A stretch of 64,000 bases of DNA from Pterobdella sp. o SKG-2022 (GCA_964035795.1 OZ038320.1:14928030-14992029), one strand, 5' to 3'; positions 13,265-27,594 are shown, counted from the first letter of the stretch. The notes: generated from the sequence alone by a model not told the origin. Numbers and translations: made by a program.

Positions 13265-16200
13265 GCTTCCAGTCTGCGAGTTCACGATATGGTGATAGAG
13301 TTTGATTTCTGTCACTTTTCAATTTACTCGCTATATTAAGCCTGACTTGCAGATATAAAATGAAATGTTTGTAAATTAACAAGTGCATTTAGCTACATTT
13401 TTATTCTGTTATTCAAAGTCATGAAACATGTGCTATGCGGTGGAAGGAAGGGCATGCTTCATTGCGCACTTCTTTTGCTCCAACAAATATTCATGATTAT
13501 ACAAAAAAAACAATAGCCCTCAGTTCCCAGCATCTCTTGAATGGGCAGAGGGTGCTAAGAATGCCTGGGCTTTTTCTTTTTTTTTTATTTTTTTGGAAAG
13601 TCTTTTTCTTTTGGTATTTTTAATATTGGATCATTAAATGGGATGCATATGGAGTTGTGTGAAAAGTTGTTGAAGAGGGAGGTTGGTATTTGCTGTATCC
13701 AAGAAGTGAGGTGGAAAGGTATGGGTTCGAAATTTCTAAGTAGTTTAAGTAGGAGGTTTAAATTATGGTGGTCTGGTAATGAAGATAAGATAGGGGATGT
13801 AAAAATGTTAGTTAGAGAGAATTTATGCATGAATGTTGTGGAAATAAATAGGATATCAGATAGGGTAATGGTAGTGGTAATTACAAAATTCTTTGTGCTT
13901 AAGCCCCACAATGTGGAAGATTAATGAGTGAAAAAAAGTTTTATGGCAAGAGTGTGTGAAGTGGAAAATGAAAAAGAAGTTTTGATTTGCTTAGGAGACT
14001 TCAATGGACACATTGGCAAAGAAGTTGATGGGTTTGAAGGTGTTCATGGAGGTTTTGGAATAGGCAAGAGAAACATGGAGGGTAGATTGCTGTTAGACTT
14101 TTGTGTTGAAAAGGGTATGTGTGTGGGTAATAGTTGGTTTAAAAAGAAAGATAATAGGAAGATTACTTTTAATGGGGGGTATAGTGGGACAGAAACAGAT
14201 TTTGTATTGATGAAGAGTAGTCAGAGAAAGTTTTTGAAGGATGTAAGGGCAATTTGGAGTGAGCTCTAACACAAACTATTGAAGGTGGTTTTAGCTGGAA
14301 AATAGATTAGGAAAATCCAACAAAGCCATGCCGTAAAAGTATTTCGCTCAAAAGTATGCAAGCTTTTGAACGATGAGATAAAAGCAAAATTTTTTGAAAA
14401 AATGGAAGTTTTTTATCAAAAAAGCGAAGAATGAAATGCATGGCTGAAATATAAAACTTCTGCTCTGAAAGCCGTTGAAGAAGTTTGTGGAGTGAGTAGA
14501 AGTAGGCCTCAGCACGGTGAAACTTGGTGGTGGAATCAGGATGTGCAGAAAGCCATCACAGAGAAAAAGAAGTTTTCTGAGGTGGAAACAACTCCCATCC
14601 GGGGAAAATAAATCCCATCATATCTCTGATAAAAAGAAAGCCATGAGAGCTGTTGCTGAGGCAATAAAGAAAGAGACGGTAAAAGAGATGGAAGAGATAC
14701 GGAATGCTAGAAATGTCGTATTCCGTAGAATAAGAATAATAAAGAAGAAAGCAAGTGACTTAGCAGGTAATAACTGCATTAGAGACAAAAATTGGAAAAC
14801 TGTATTGCCGAGGATGGTCGCAAGAAAGGGTGGAAGGAGCACATGAAGGCCATCATGAATGAGGAGAATCCGTGAGATGGAATGGTGAATGTAGAAGTGG
14901 TTAAAGGTCCCATGGAACCATTTGCTATAAAATGAAGTGGAGGGAGCACTAGGGATCATGAAAAATGGCAAGACTAGTAGACCAACTGGAATTGTCAAAG
15001 AGCACTTAGGTGCTTCTCCACATGGGAAGCAAGTTATATTGCAAATAGCAAATAAGATCCTCGATAGAAAAGATATGCTTCATGACTGGAGAACAAATAC
15101 AGTTGCTCCCATTTATAAGAAGAAAAGTAGCGTTATGGACTGTGCGAGCTATCGAAGTGTAAAGCTTTTAGAGCATGGTATGGAAATGGTGGAAAGGTCG
15201 TTGAAGGAATGGTTAAGAAGGTTAGTGAAAGTCGACTAAATGCAATTTGGTTTTATGCCTGGCAGAAGCACAGTGGATGCTATTTTTATTCTCAGGAGAA
15301 TACAGAAAAGCTACATTGAGAAGAATAGGAAGCTTTTTATCTGTTTTGTTGACTTGGAGAAGGCTTTTGATCGGGTGCCAAAAAAGGTGATTGAATGGGT
15401 GCTGAAAAAAAAGTTGGTCTCCGAAAGGTTGGTTCAGGCAGTAATGTCGATGTACAAAGAAGCGAAAACGCGGGTGCAGGTTGGAGGTGGACACTCGGAA
15501 GAATTTGATGTTGGTGTAGGTGTTTATCAAGAATCGGTTCTCTCACCGTTTTTTTCTCAATAGTGCTCGATGTATTGTCTGAAGAAGGAAAAAAAAGTGC
15601 TTTATATGAACTGCTTTATGCCGATGACTTGGTCTTGATGGCAGAGACTATTGAAGAACTAGAAGCACAATTCATCCGTTGGAAGGCAGCCTTTGAAAGG
15701 AAAGGATTGAAGATTAATCTTAGTAAGACAAAGGTCATGGAGAGTGGCGGTGGTAGTGGGGTTGTTGTTTTGGCTAAGATTGATCCATGTAGTTTGTGTG
15801 GGAAGAGGGCTAAAGTGAATTGTGTGAGGTGTAAGACATGTTAGAAGTGGGTTCATGCGTGGTGTGCTAGGGTAAAGAGTGTCTTGTAAGCTGAATGGAA
15901 ATTTTGAATGCAGGGTTTTTATGAATGTTTCAAATTTTTGTCTGAGTGAGTTGGAAAGGGTAGAGTAATTTTTATTTAGAGGATAATATGAATGGTGGAG
16001 GAGGAAGTGAGCTAGCTGTTACACACAGGACAGGGCTGGGAGGTATTCAACAGTATGTCTACTATGTTATGTGGTAAAAGGCACACATGGAGTGTCAAAG
16101 AAAAAAATTATAGGACATGTGTGAGGCCTGTCATGACATATGTCTCAAAAACTTGGGTGGTAAGGTCCGTTGAAAAAAGTATTTTGAGAATAGCAGAAAA

Positions 16201-16580
16201 ACTGATGCTTCGAATGATGAGTGGTGTGCAGCTAGCTGATGGTGTGAGCACAAAGGAGTTGATGGTTAGATTGGGGTTGGTTAGTACGATTGTTGAAGTA
16301 GTGAGACAAGGAAGTTTGAAATAGCTGGGGCATGTGATTAGGAAAAGGGATGAAGAGTGTGTTGAGCAGGCATGGAGGTTTGAGGCTGAAGGGAGTAGAG
16401 AAAGGGGAAGGTCAAGGTTAGCTTGGAAAGGTATGATGAAAAGCCTTTGTCGTAGGCTTGAGGTTGGTCTCGAAGATGCCTATGACAGGGTGAAATGGAG
16501 AGAAATTGTTAGGTCATGGAAAGAAGCCAGTGACCTCTTGGAAAAGGGAAAGATGCTGACTATAATAAAATGATGATTTA
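13265..16580 (+). mobile_element. LINE family B, copy 2, most complete copy
   Basis: Its 5' leader (13265-13610) matches 1562-1895. The endonuclease covers about 13630-14270 (a CIQEVRWKG-like block, CLGDFNGHIG, then NRKITFNG), and a linker follows to about 14900. The RT covers about 14930-15720: FGFMPGRSTVDAIF at 15246, FICFVDLEKAFDRVP, a GVGVYQESVLSP region and ELLYADDLVLMAE with intact YADD at about 15610. After the RT comes a CSLCGKRAKVNCVRCKTC cysteine motif at about 15785, then VRPVMTYVSKTWVVRS and a terminal block with RRLEVGLEDAYDRVKW. Frameshifts and stops break it into about ten ORFs, so it is inactive. Confidence 0.85.
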
Positions 16581-16584
16581 AATT

Positions 16585-18935
16585 ATTGTTAGTGAAAAGT
16601 CCTAGGCCTATTTCTTCATTGGTATCATTAATGTTATAGCAATTTAATGTATGACTGTTGTTATAAGAGTTATTATTGTAGTTGAAATGAAGTAGTTTGC
16701 ATTTTTCGATATTAAATGGGGGTAGTCAGTTTTTTTTTCATATTTCAAGAGTCCTCAAATCTTTTTCAATCGAACGGTGATCTTTGGCATTTGCAATCAG
16801 CTTGAGGTCATCTGCAAAGAGTTTTTTTGCATTGGATATTCGTCGGGCAGGTCGTTGATGTAGATGGCAAATAATATTTGTGCCAAAACAGATTCTTGAG
16901 GTACTTCAGACTTCACAACCTTTTCCTTTGATTTGCAACTATTGACTGAAACATACATTTTTTTGTCTTTCAAAAATTCTGAAATGTATTTCAGTATTTG
17001 ATGGCCAAAATTCCGTAGATCTCTAATTTTTTTAATAATCGCTGGTGAGGGACTTTATCAAAAGCCTTATTGAAGTCCAAATAGAAAATATCTACAGGTT
17101 AGTTATGTTTTAATAAAGTCATTGCAGTGTCAATGCTGTCAAGGAGATTTGTAAGGCAGGATCTTTTGTTTATGAAACCATGTTGGTGAATCGAAATTTT
17201 ATTAATAAGAAATGAAATGAGATGATGTCTAATAATTTTTTCAAGGATTTTACATATGATACAAGTGAAGGATACTGGTCGATAACTCTTGGGATCGGAT
17301 TTGTTTCCTTTTTTGAACAAGGCACATACTGCTGCTTTTTTCCATAGTAGGTAATTCTCCCTTTTGCAAGCATTTGTTTTACAGTATTGTTAGGCTATTG
17401 ACAAAGTCTGCATCTTTTTTCAAAGTTTTAAGCAGTTTGGGATAATTTGTGTCAGATCCTCCAGCTTTATAAATATTTAAAAACTTTAATTCCTTCAATA
17501 CATCGTTGTGTGTTATCGCTATATTGTCCATCTTTTTATTAGTTCTATCAGTAAACTCTGGAATTTTGTCAACAGACTCTTCAGTATATACTGCAGACAT
17601 TGTTTCAGCTAATACTTCTGCACTTTCGTGTGAGGTATTAGCTTTTGTGCCATCTGACTTTTCCAAACCTGTTACTGCAAGCTTGATCTTTCTGCGGTTT
17701 CTCAAGTAGGCGTAGAATCCTTTGTTATTGTTTTTGAGTTTGCCACATTTTTTTCGTATTTGATTCTGGCTTGTCTTACATACTCTTAGAAATTTTTTTT
17801 TGTTCAAGGCTATATTTAAGTTGAAATTTGTTGGGTCACTATAGAAAATAGACCAGAACTTTTCTTTTGCCTTACGCCTACGTTTCAATGCTCTGGAATT
17901 CCAAGGGGTGTTGTTGGTGGGGCTATTGAGATTATTTTTTGATGATGGTACTATATTGGTTATTTTGATTAAATTATCGTGTATTACTTTCCATTCAACT
18001 TCAATATCATCGTTGTTTTCATCAATATAACAATCAATGTTTTTTAGGGAGTATTCTAGTAGTACTTTCTCTTTAATTTTGTTCCAATATCTTATCAAAC
18101 CATCACTGATCTTCATAAAAGATTTGAAATCAACTTCTAAAAAAATTTTGATACATTTGTGGTCACTTTTTCCAATAGGTGCGAATAAGTTGCATGATTT
18201 TATTAAGGCTTCATTTGTATAAAGTACTTGATCTAATCAACTTTCTTGTAAGTTTCTTACCAATTTGTGTCTTGTTTTTTTCTCGGTTAAGTACCAGTGT
18301 AAGCCATTGAATAGTTCAGAAAAAAGATGATGAGTATTCACTATTCTATTTGAAAAGAATTCTAGAATTTTAGTATGACCCGTAGTCCAGTTCATGTTTG
18401 GTAGGTTGAAGTCTCCCACTATTACAACTTCATTGTATGGATTATTTAAAATATTTTTGATGTTACTAGCTAAACTATTATTTTGTTCTGTATTTGATGA
18501 CATTGATCTATATCCACACACTAGAGTTATGTTGTAGTGTTTAGTTGTTAAATTTATAGCCAATGAGTCAAAAGCTTTAAATGAACTATTGATATTACAT
18601 GATATTTCTTTGTGAACATATATTGCCAACCTTCATCTTAACATATTTCATTTTTATTCAAAGATTTATCAAGTTTGTAATCTCTGTCTCTTCTAAAAAA
18701 ATACAATTTTCTATTGTGACTTCTGCATCTGAAATGTTGCTATTTTAATGAGTTTCTGTAAAACCTATTGTATTAAAACTATAGATTTTTATAACATTTT
18801 TAACCTCCACTATTTTATTAATTAAGCCATTTATATTAGTATATAATATCTTCATCTCTTAAACAAATTCTATATTTTCATTAATCTTCCTGCTATTATT
18901 TATGTTTTTCATTCTATTTAAATTAGATATCTTTT
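16585..18935 (-). mobile_element. LINE family E (CR1-like), endonuclease and RT part
   Basis: On the minus strand, from high to low coordinates: an endonuclease segment at 18629-18237 (NITLVCGYRSMSSNTEQ, VVIVGDFNLPNMNW), a linker at 18116-17379 (NTPWNSRALKRRRKAKEKFW, AGGSDTNYPKLLK), and RT at about 17400-16600 with YRPVSFTCIICKILEKIIR, HQHGFINKRSCLTNLLD, a YLDFNKAFD-like motif A near 17070 and a FADDLKLIANAKDH motif C near 16810. Frameshifts separate the blocks. It continues at 12605-11885 after the F/B insertion. Confidence 0.8.
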
Positions 18936-19526
18936 GAGTAGTTTGGAATAAGTTTAGATTGGTTACATCTAAATATTGTCATTATAAATACTATTGTTTA
19001 TTTATTGGTTTTGATAGTTTGGATTTGTCTATTTTTAGATCCCTTGTTTTTTTCTGGCTAAAAAAGCCATTTCTCTATCTGCTCTGCAAAAGTCTCAGTT
19101 TAATTATACAATTTTATTTAATATATATTTTAGAGATAATTTATGAAAGACATTTCTTTATTTATTCTTTGCTTCATTCACTTCACGTGACAGTTAGCTT
19201 CTTATTTAATTTCAAAGTTTTTACGCATTACTTTAAGTTTTGATTTTTTGTTGTTCCACTGTTTTAATTTTAAATAACCAAGTTCCTTTAAATGTATAAG
19301 TAAAAAAAATCTTTTCAAGAAAACCCCCTAAAAACCTTCAATATAAAAATATTATTAAAGTAAAAATCCTAAAAATAGATAATAATATTATATTAATTAA
19401 GTAATCAAATTAAAGTACACTGCTGTATGCGTTTCAGTAACTGAACAAGAAAAATATATTTATGTAACTTTTTTTGAAGCAGCTTATTTATCTTTTTTAT
19501 TCAGGTTTTCTTCATTTTTTTTCTAT
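18936..19526. other. AT-rich spacer, no gene recognised
   Basis: About 590 bases with one 94-codon plus-strand ORF (18959-19243) rich in Phe, Leu, Tyr and Ser. I take it as compositional: it has no motif and no splice context. Confidence 0.35.
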
Positions 19527-19672
19527 AATGAAAAAACTTTTAGATAAATTTATTTTTTAAACAGAAACTTTCGATAAGTACAACCTTATCAAAATTCCCT
19601 AGTCTAACTTATCGAAAATTTTAGTTTCTAATTAAAAAGTAAATGTATCTAAAAAATTTTTCATTATAAAGA
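19527..19672. mobile_element. Inverted-repeat (MITE-like) element
   Basis: The left arm contains ataatgaaaaaacttttaga followed by aacagaaactttcgataagt. The right arm is its imperfect complement, acttatcgaaaattttagtt followed by ctaaaaaatttttcattat. The arms are about 60 bases with a short central loop. A related core (acttatcgaaaatta) occurs inside the element at 41581-41739. Confidence 0.6.
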
Positions 19673-19739
19673 AATAAATAAGAAAAATTTAAGTAACTGA
19701 TAAGCATAAACTATATATATTCTCACATCCGAGTTTTCC

Positions 19740-20640
19740 CACGACAACCCTTAACCAGCCGTTGAAGAAATATTTAAATGCGTCTCTTCTGAAATTATCG
19801 GCTCTCACAAAACCTCCTCAAACTCAACATCGACAAAACAAATGCAATGTTTGTCAGTACTAAATCGCGCATAAAAACCTACCAAAAATAGTTAACATTG
19901 CTGGTCAGAAGATAAAGATTTCGTCCGAAATAAAGTTCCTCGTCGTCATCATCGATAACACTCTCTCCTTCGACCAACACATTTCTTCAACAGCCAAACA
20001 ATCTAACATACATAACATAGCCATCAAACACATTCGTAAATGCTTCACTTTTCAAACAGCTCACAATCTCGCTCTTGCGCTCATTATTTCTAGACTAGAC
20101 TACTGCAATTCTTTTCTCTTTTCTCTTCCATCTACCCTCATTAGAAAGCTACAAAAAATTCAAAACCATATTGCACGCATTGTTTTCAACTGTGACGTCT
20201 TTACACCATCTACCCAATGTCTAGACAAGCTTCACTGGCTTCCTATACTCAAAAGGCTTATATTCAAGATAGCTGCTCTCACCTACAACTGTCATCACTC
20301 AAATGTACAGATATACCTCTGTATATCTCTACAATCTCACCAACAATAGAAATATTTTCTCTTCGTTAAGATCGAGAAACTCTCCACTCTACCAACCAGT
20401 TGGCAAAACAAAGTATTTTGGTAGATCATTCAGTCATGCAGCACCTTCAATATGGAACGCTCTTCCTAATGAAATCAAAACGCTTTCTCACCCATCATTT
20501 AAATCATCACTCAAAAATTATTTGCATAGACTATAATCTTTTCATAAGCTATATTTGTACTTTTAAGCGCTTCTAATGTGGAAAGTGCGCTATATAAATG
20601 TGAATGAATAAATAAAATAAATAAATAAATATACATTTAT
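19740..20640 (+). mobile_element. L2-like LINE, 3' fragment
   Basis: The C-terminal region of an L2-type polyprotein in broken frames: an LNIDKTNAMFVST block at about 19820, a YCNS-like block at about 20100, and a final ORF (20303-20536) with SRNSPLYQPVGKTKYFGRSF and SIWNALPNEIKTL. The 3' end reads agtgcgctatataaatgtga and runs into an AATA-type tail at about 20605-20630, the usual end of such elements. Confidence 0.8.
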
Positions 20641-20844
20641 ACATACATACCATTTGTATCTTCATCTTTCTTTCTTTTTGAATTATTGTTCAGGTTGTTT
20701 TTAAAATTAGCAGTACACTTTTTTTCTTTCTCTGATGTAACGTCATCACTTTGCCGCCTGGCTATTTTTTTCATCTACAAAATTTAAAATAAATTTAGAA
20801 CTAAGGATTAGATTTGACCTGTCAGAAGCTCACAAAAATTTGCG

Positions 20845-22220
20845 CACTCTAAAAATTTGAATAACTTTTGACCAAGATTGATTTTCTTACATCCAACTAT
20901 ATCATTGAAAATCTTTTGAAAAATAAGCAACGTGACAAAAAAAAAATGTCAAACTAAAGTATATTTTTAAGGTTTTTAAACAATCGTCTTTAAAAAACCT
21001 GCTCAAAATAATTCGCGCACCTTTTCTTTGAGCGATAAAAGTAAACTATTCAGTTTCTTTTGGCGCTAATAATTATTTCCGTGAACGATTATCATTTTGA
21101 TTCAAATATTTGAAAAAAAATTATGAAAAAATTTAATCAATTATCTGGCAAAGAAAAGCTTGAACTTTCAGTATGTAAAAGGGAGGGTTGGAGCAACAGA
21201 AAAATTTCCAAAAAGCTAAAATGCTCGGAATCGACAATAAGATACTATCTGAAAAATTTGAACTACTCAAAGTTTAAAAAAACACGTGGAAGAAAGAAAA
21301 AATTGACCAAAAGAGATGTTCGCAACAAGAAATCTTTTCAACAACAATCAAAAAATCATTGGATTTGCATGTTGTTGCATCCACAATACATCGAGTGTTG
21401 AAGGATTCTAAAAATCTGCAGTATTCAAAACGAGAACCAGAACCAGACTTAAGGAAGCTCATAAAGATGAAAGAATGAAGTTTGCCGAAAAGAAAATTTT
21501 TTGGAAGTCCGAATGGGACGAAATAGTTTTTTCTAACGAAAAAAAATTCAATTTTGATAGACCATATGGATGTAAGTACTACTGGCATATTTTACGTAAA
21601 GATCCAGAGATTTTTAAGAAGCAGCAATTTTGACAAGATGTCAGAACTCAAAAAAATATTCCAAAACATTGATAAACTATTCATTGCCCCTTCTGAATAA
21701 ATTTCATGGCAGAAATTTATTTTCCAACAAGACAATTCATAAGTCTAAGCTGGCAATATCATGGATTTCGCAACAAAAAATCAATGTTCTCGAATGGCCA
21801 TCAAGGAGTCCAGAACTAAACCCTATTGAAAACGTTTGGGGTTATTTGATCAAAAAGGTTTATGGAAACGGAAAACAATATCAGTCCGTTCAAGACCTTC
21901 AAACCGCCATTTTTCGTGCTTGGCAGGGTATGCCTCAAAAATACCTCATATCATTGATTGGGTCAATGCCTAATCGATGTCTTAAAGTTACAAAGGGTTA
22001 AGAACAAACCATTAATATATACCATTTAAAAAACTATCATTAAATAAAAATTTTTAAATAAATTAGAAAGTGCGCGAATTATTTTAAGCAGGTTTTTATT
22101 CTCCGATTGAAAAAAAGAATAAAATCGGAAGTATAACTTATTTTAAGCCAAAATTATATCAAATAGTTAGATTTTTAAAATCTTTTTCATAAACAAAATT
22201 TAATAACAAAGAATCTTCTT
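20845..22220 (+). mobile_element. Tc/mariner-type DNA transposon, degenerate, right end lost in gap
   Basis: An inverted-repeat segment is seen at 20997-21023 (cctgctcaaaataattcgcg, extending to cacc) and its complement at about 22069-22097, with looser matches further out on both sides. The outer right end falls in the N run. Between them is a transposase: an N-terminal helix-turn-helix (GKEKLELSVCKREGWSNRKI and on, 21141-21401), a middle part in shifted frames, FSNEKKFNFD at about 21529, an FQQDN remnant at about 21723, and the C-terminal ORF with WPSRSPELNPIENVWGYLIK at about 21795. The first DDE aspartate is Asn here, and the frame is broken at least three times. The element is dead. Confidence 0.85.
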
Positions 22221-22420
22221 NNNNNNNNNNNNNNNNNNNNNNNNNNNNNNNNNNNNNNNNNNNNNNNNNNNNNNNNNNNNNNNNNNNNNNNNNNNNNNNN
22301 NNNNNNNNNNNNNNNNNNNNNNNNNNNNNNNNNNNNNNNNNNNNNNNNNNNNNNNNNNNNNNNNNNNNNNNNNNNNNNNNNNNNNNNNNNNNNNNNNNNN
22401 NNNNNNNNNNNNNNNNNNNN
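22221..22420. other. Assembly gap of 200 N
   Basis: Exactly 200 unresolved bases, a round number typical of a scaffolding gap of unknown size. It probably removes the right terminus of the Tc-like element. Confidence 0.99.
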
Positions 22421-23129
22421 ATCAGAGGGATTAAAAATTATTACAGTCACATAATCGATGGAGTCTGTTATAATTCAATTTTTTAAAATTTAAATACGGA
22501 ATTAACATTTTTGCTGAATTTTATCAATGAAATTACAAATAAATTGTTAAAGAAAACAATTTTATATCAGATAAATACTAATTATCAACGGATCACTAGG
22601 CCAGATTTCTCCATAAATATTTTTCTCAAGACCTTTTACATTGAAACTGTAAGCTAGCCACAAATTTTTATGAAAATAGTTTTTTCAAACAAACCCCTCG
22701 TTTCTGATTTTTATATACAAATAGCATCATCAATATTTTTTGATATTTTGTAGACGGCATCAGTATACACAAATGATTCAAGATTAGTAACTCTAAACGC
22801 TCTAAGGATTGATTCTAATGATGCCTTAACGAAGGTTAGTTTTTGCCATTCAGGCTTCATATATTCATTTAGAAAATTTTTCAAAAAACTTACAACGATT
22901 ATCTTTAAAAATTTATAAATATGCGATACTTTATGAATTTTTTTAGTATTTTTCTTACGTCCCAGCCAATCATTTGATACTGATAGGAGTACAACAAGAA
23001 TTAGCATTCATTCATTATTTGCTTGTTCATACTATTTCTGTATAATATATGACTGGTAAGTTTATTATGGAATTGACTTGATGATTTACTACAGCACATT
23101 TATTGCATAAATATAACTCAACATCTATG
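22421..23129. other. Spacer with an uncertain minus-strand ORF
   Basis: The region holds a 98-codon minus-strand ORF (23007-22711) starting with a hydrophobic MLILVVLLSVSNDW. It has no motif and no visible splice partners, and its length is within chance expectation for this composition over 64 kb. I do not call it a gene. Confidence 0.35.
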
Positions 23130-24020
<891 letters not shown>

Positions 24021-27000
24021 CACCATATCTTCATAAACGAAGGTTGAGAGAACATACATTGGATGCTGGAACGTAAGAAGTCTGGAAAAACCTACAAAGT
24101 TCAGCTTCAAACTGAGAAATGTAATTGAGACAATAAAGTTGAAAAACTTGTTCTTATTAGCTATGTCAGAGGTGCAGTGGGTAGGTAGTGGTATTCTGGA
24201 AGTGGATGAAACAACGGTGCTATTTTCCGGGCTTGCAGAAAAGAAAGACGGAAACTAAAGAGGAGATGCTGTTGTTGTTCGAGATAACCTGCGAACGGCT
24301 TGAAAAGAAGAAGGAACTTATAGAATGATTTTTGAGAGAATGATGCAAATCAGAATGAAAGTGAACAGAAGCCACTTGAACGTTATCGCTGTGTATGCAC
24401 CTACAGAAGTTGATGACGAAACCGAGTCTGAAAAATTCTACGAGGTCTTACAAAAGCAGATAGATGAGTCAAACAGGAAAGACTTTGTAAAGTCTTAGGA
24501 GACTTTAACGCTCGAGTTGGACCTCTCAAAATTTTATCTTGGCTCCATGGCCCCCACAACACCGATTTAAGAAATAGGAATGGAACAAGATTGGTAAACT
24601 TTTGCTACAACAGTGGTCTAATCATAACCAATACCATTTTTCTGCACAAAAAAATATATCAGTGGACGTGACATCACACAAACCAGAAAGGAGGCCAGGT
24701 TCTCGATTATGTCCTTATCAGCCACCAACATAGATCCCGAATATATGAGACAAAAAGCAGGAAAAAAACAATTCATATATCAGACCATAATTTAGTCATA
24801 TCAAAAATAATACTAAACACCAATAGGTGATACACAACTAAAAAAAATTTCAACAACACAACAAATAAACTACACAAGAATAACAAATCCAACAAAACTC
24901 AATGCAGACAACATAAACAAATTTAAAGAAAAACTGGGAAGTAACCTGGAAAATATTAATTTTCATGAACCCTTTGAAAACACATACAAACTTTTTAAAG
25001 AAAGTTTTGTAAACGCTACAATTACAACTTTGCCAAAAAAAAATGTCTGAAAAACAATGGGTCACTGATGAGGTGAGGAAACTCTGTGAGGAAAAATCAA
25101 AATGCCACCTTCAAATAAAATTTTTGAAAGCAAATGGTCATACAGCCTCCCAAGATCTAACTCATTGCTACAACAAAGCAAAAGCACTATCAAAAAAAAC
25201 TTGTAGAAAAGCAATAGATACATGGTGGGAGAAAAAAGCTGAAGAGGCAGAAAGGCTAACAGAGATATCTACCAGACAAGGCTGTGGAGGGTCTATACTA
25301 AAAATTTTAGTTAGCAAAAACCTCCAGACTGAAAACCACAACAAATCTAAGATCTGAAGATGGTACAAACTTGATAATTTCATCAGACAAGAATCCTCAG
25401 ATGGAAGACATATTTTGAAAAGTATGCCAAAACAGACGCCGTAGTAGATAATGAAGCATACAATGAGCTGATCAACTACACTTGATGCCGAAGCTGTAGA
25501 GGTGATGTTGAGACCAATCTCAAAAGCAGAGCTATTGAAAGCATTGAAGCAATCAAAATTATAAACGGTTCCAGGTATAGACGAAGTAAGCTCAAATATG
25601 CTGAAAGCTGGTGCTGAAGTATCCGTAGACTGGTTAAAGATGATCTCAGACAAAATATGGGAGACAGAAACCATCTCAAAAGATTGGAAAAACCAAGTTA
25701 TAGTCCCAATCAACAAACAAGGTTTTAGATCACAGTGTAAAAACTACAGAGGTATAGCCCTACTATGCGTAGCAAACAAAATTTTTGGCAGAGCTGTTCT
25801 GAACAGGATGCAAAATATTGTTGAAAGTCATCTGGGAAAAAATCAGTGTAGTTTCAGACCAAATAGAGGCTGTTGTGGTCAAGTTTGTTCTGCAAGAATT
25901 TTAATGCAAAGAGCAATTGAGTTCAATAAAGCTATTTACATCTGTTTCGTGGATTTACAAAAGGCCTATAATATCCTCAACAGAGATGCCTTGTGGGAAG
26001 TGTTAAAAAAGTCCTTCAATATTCCAGATAAAATCATTTGTATAATTAAAGCCCTTAACAGTAGTTCAGTTGGTGTCATACGTGACACGGGAGAGTTGTC
26101 TGAGGAACTCCCAATCAACGTAGGAGTGAAAGAAGGAGATGTTTCACCCCCAATGTTATTCAATATGTATTTTGATACGGTAATCAAAGTGGCACTCAAA
26201 CATCATCCTGATAAAGGCATTCAATTGGACTACACCAATAGTGCTCCGCTGATACACAACAGTCGTCATAAGCTTGAGAGATCCACAATTGTCCAAAACC
26301 TAGCTTATGCAGTAACAACAACAACAATATCAATAACAACATCTATGGCAGCAACAACATCAGTGACAACATTAACGACAACAACAACATCAGTGATTAC
26401 ACGTACAGTCTGTCTTCAGGTATCACCTCCACGTGGTGTCGGTCATCACGAAGATCTTCTCAATTCAACGACAACAACCATGTCAGAAACAACAACCACA
26501 TCAGCAACAATAACCCCATCAGCAACAACACACACATTAACACCAACTACTATTTTAGTAATATCATTAACAATCACATCAGTAACAATAACTCCAATAC
26601 AAACGACACCAATAGCAACAACACGAATTCGAACAACATTACAACGCTGTCAATCGAGTATAGAAAAAACGTAGAAAAGGTATCCAAGTTCAAGTATCTC
26701 GGAAGCATCTTAAGCAGTGACAATACAGTTGACACAAAGGTGGAATCGCAAATGAACAGAGCATCACAAGTCTTCCGTAGCATCAGTAGACTGGTGTGGT
26801 ACCAGCCAAAAATAAAAGTTTTGCCTAAACTGAAACTTTTTAAAGCGGTTATCTTACCAACACTTCTATATGGCAATGAGACCTGGAATTTTCTACAGCA
26901 CAACCCAACGACTACAATTATTTGTTAACAGATGCCTGAGAATCATCACTGGCAATTCACTATGGGAAAAAATGAGAAATACCCAACTTCGGAACAAAGC

Positions 27001-27594
27001 GAATATAGACAGGGTTGATGTGATGTTTCAGAAAAAAAGACTCCAATGGCTAGGCCACGTGGAGAGAATGCATGATGATCGTTTACCAAAAAAACTTCTG
27101 GTAAGTAAGCTAAGAGATGGTAAGAGGCATCAAGGAGGACAAAAACAGAACTGGCATGACCTCATACATGCAGATCTGAAAGAAGTAAATATGGTGAAGA
27201 GTTGGAAAACAGAGGCGAGAGATAAAAAGAAATGGCACATCAACATCTACAATCTTCTTCATGATCTCAATGCACGTAAAGAATCAACAGAAAAATCAAA
27301 AAAAGATTTTGCTAGAGGTCGATATATCAGAGACTTCGATAACTCAAAAGACAAAAACAACTGTTCAAAGGCTTTCTTGCATGTTCTCCGGTTGCAACAA
27401 AATAGCTACCAAATAAATTGGTTTAGCTAACCATGTAAAACAAAGGCACAGAACTCAAGAAAGTATCCTATGTCAAAATTGTGGGCTGAGTTTTAATTGA
27501 CAAGGCATACACAACCACCAAAAGAAATGTTCTACTCTCAATCCTTCTGTTCACTTGCCTCACGGTGGATAAATGCAGAAAAAGATGTATGTAT

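Noticed and set aside
22711..23007. Small secreted protein on the minus strand (hydrophobic start)
   Set aside because: No motif, no splice partners, and its length is within chance expectation for AT-rich DNA of this size.
26320..26680. Secreted mucin-like Thr-rich protein
   Set aside because: The Thr-rich stretch is an ACA-type repeat inside the RT of LINE K, with RT sequence on both sides.
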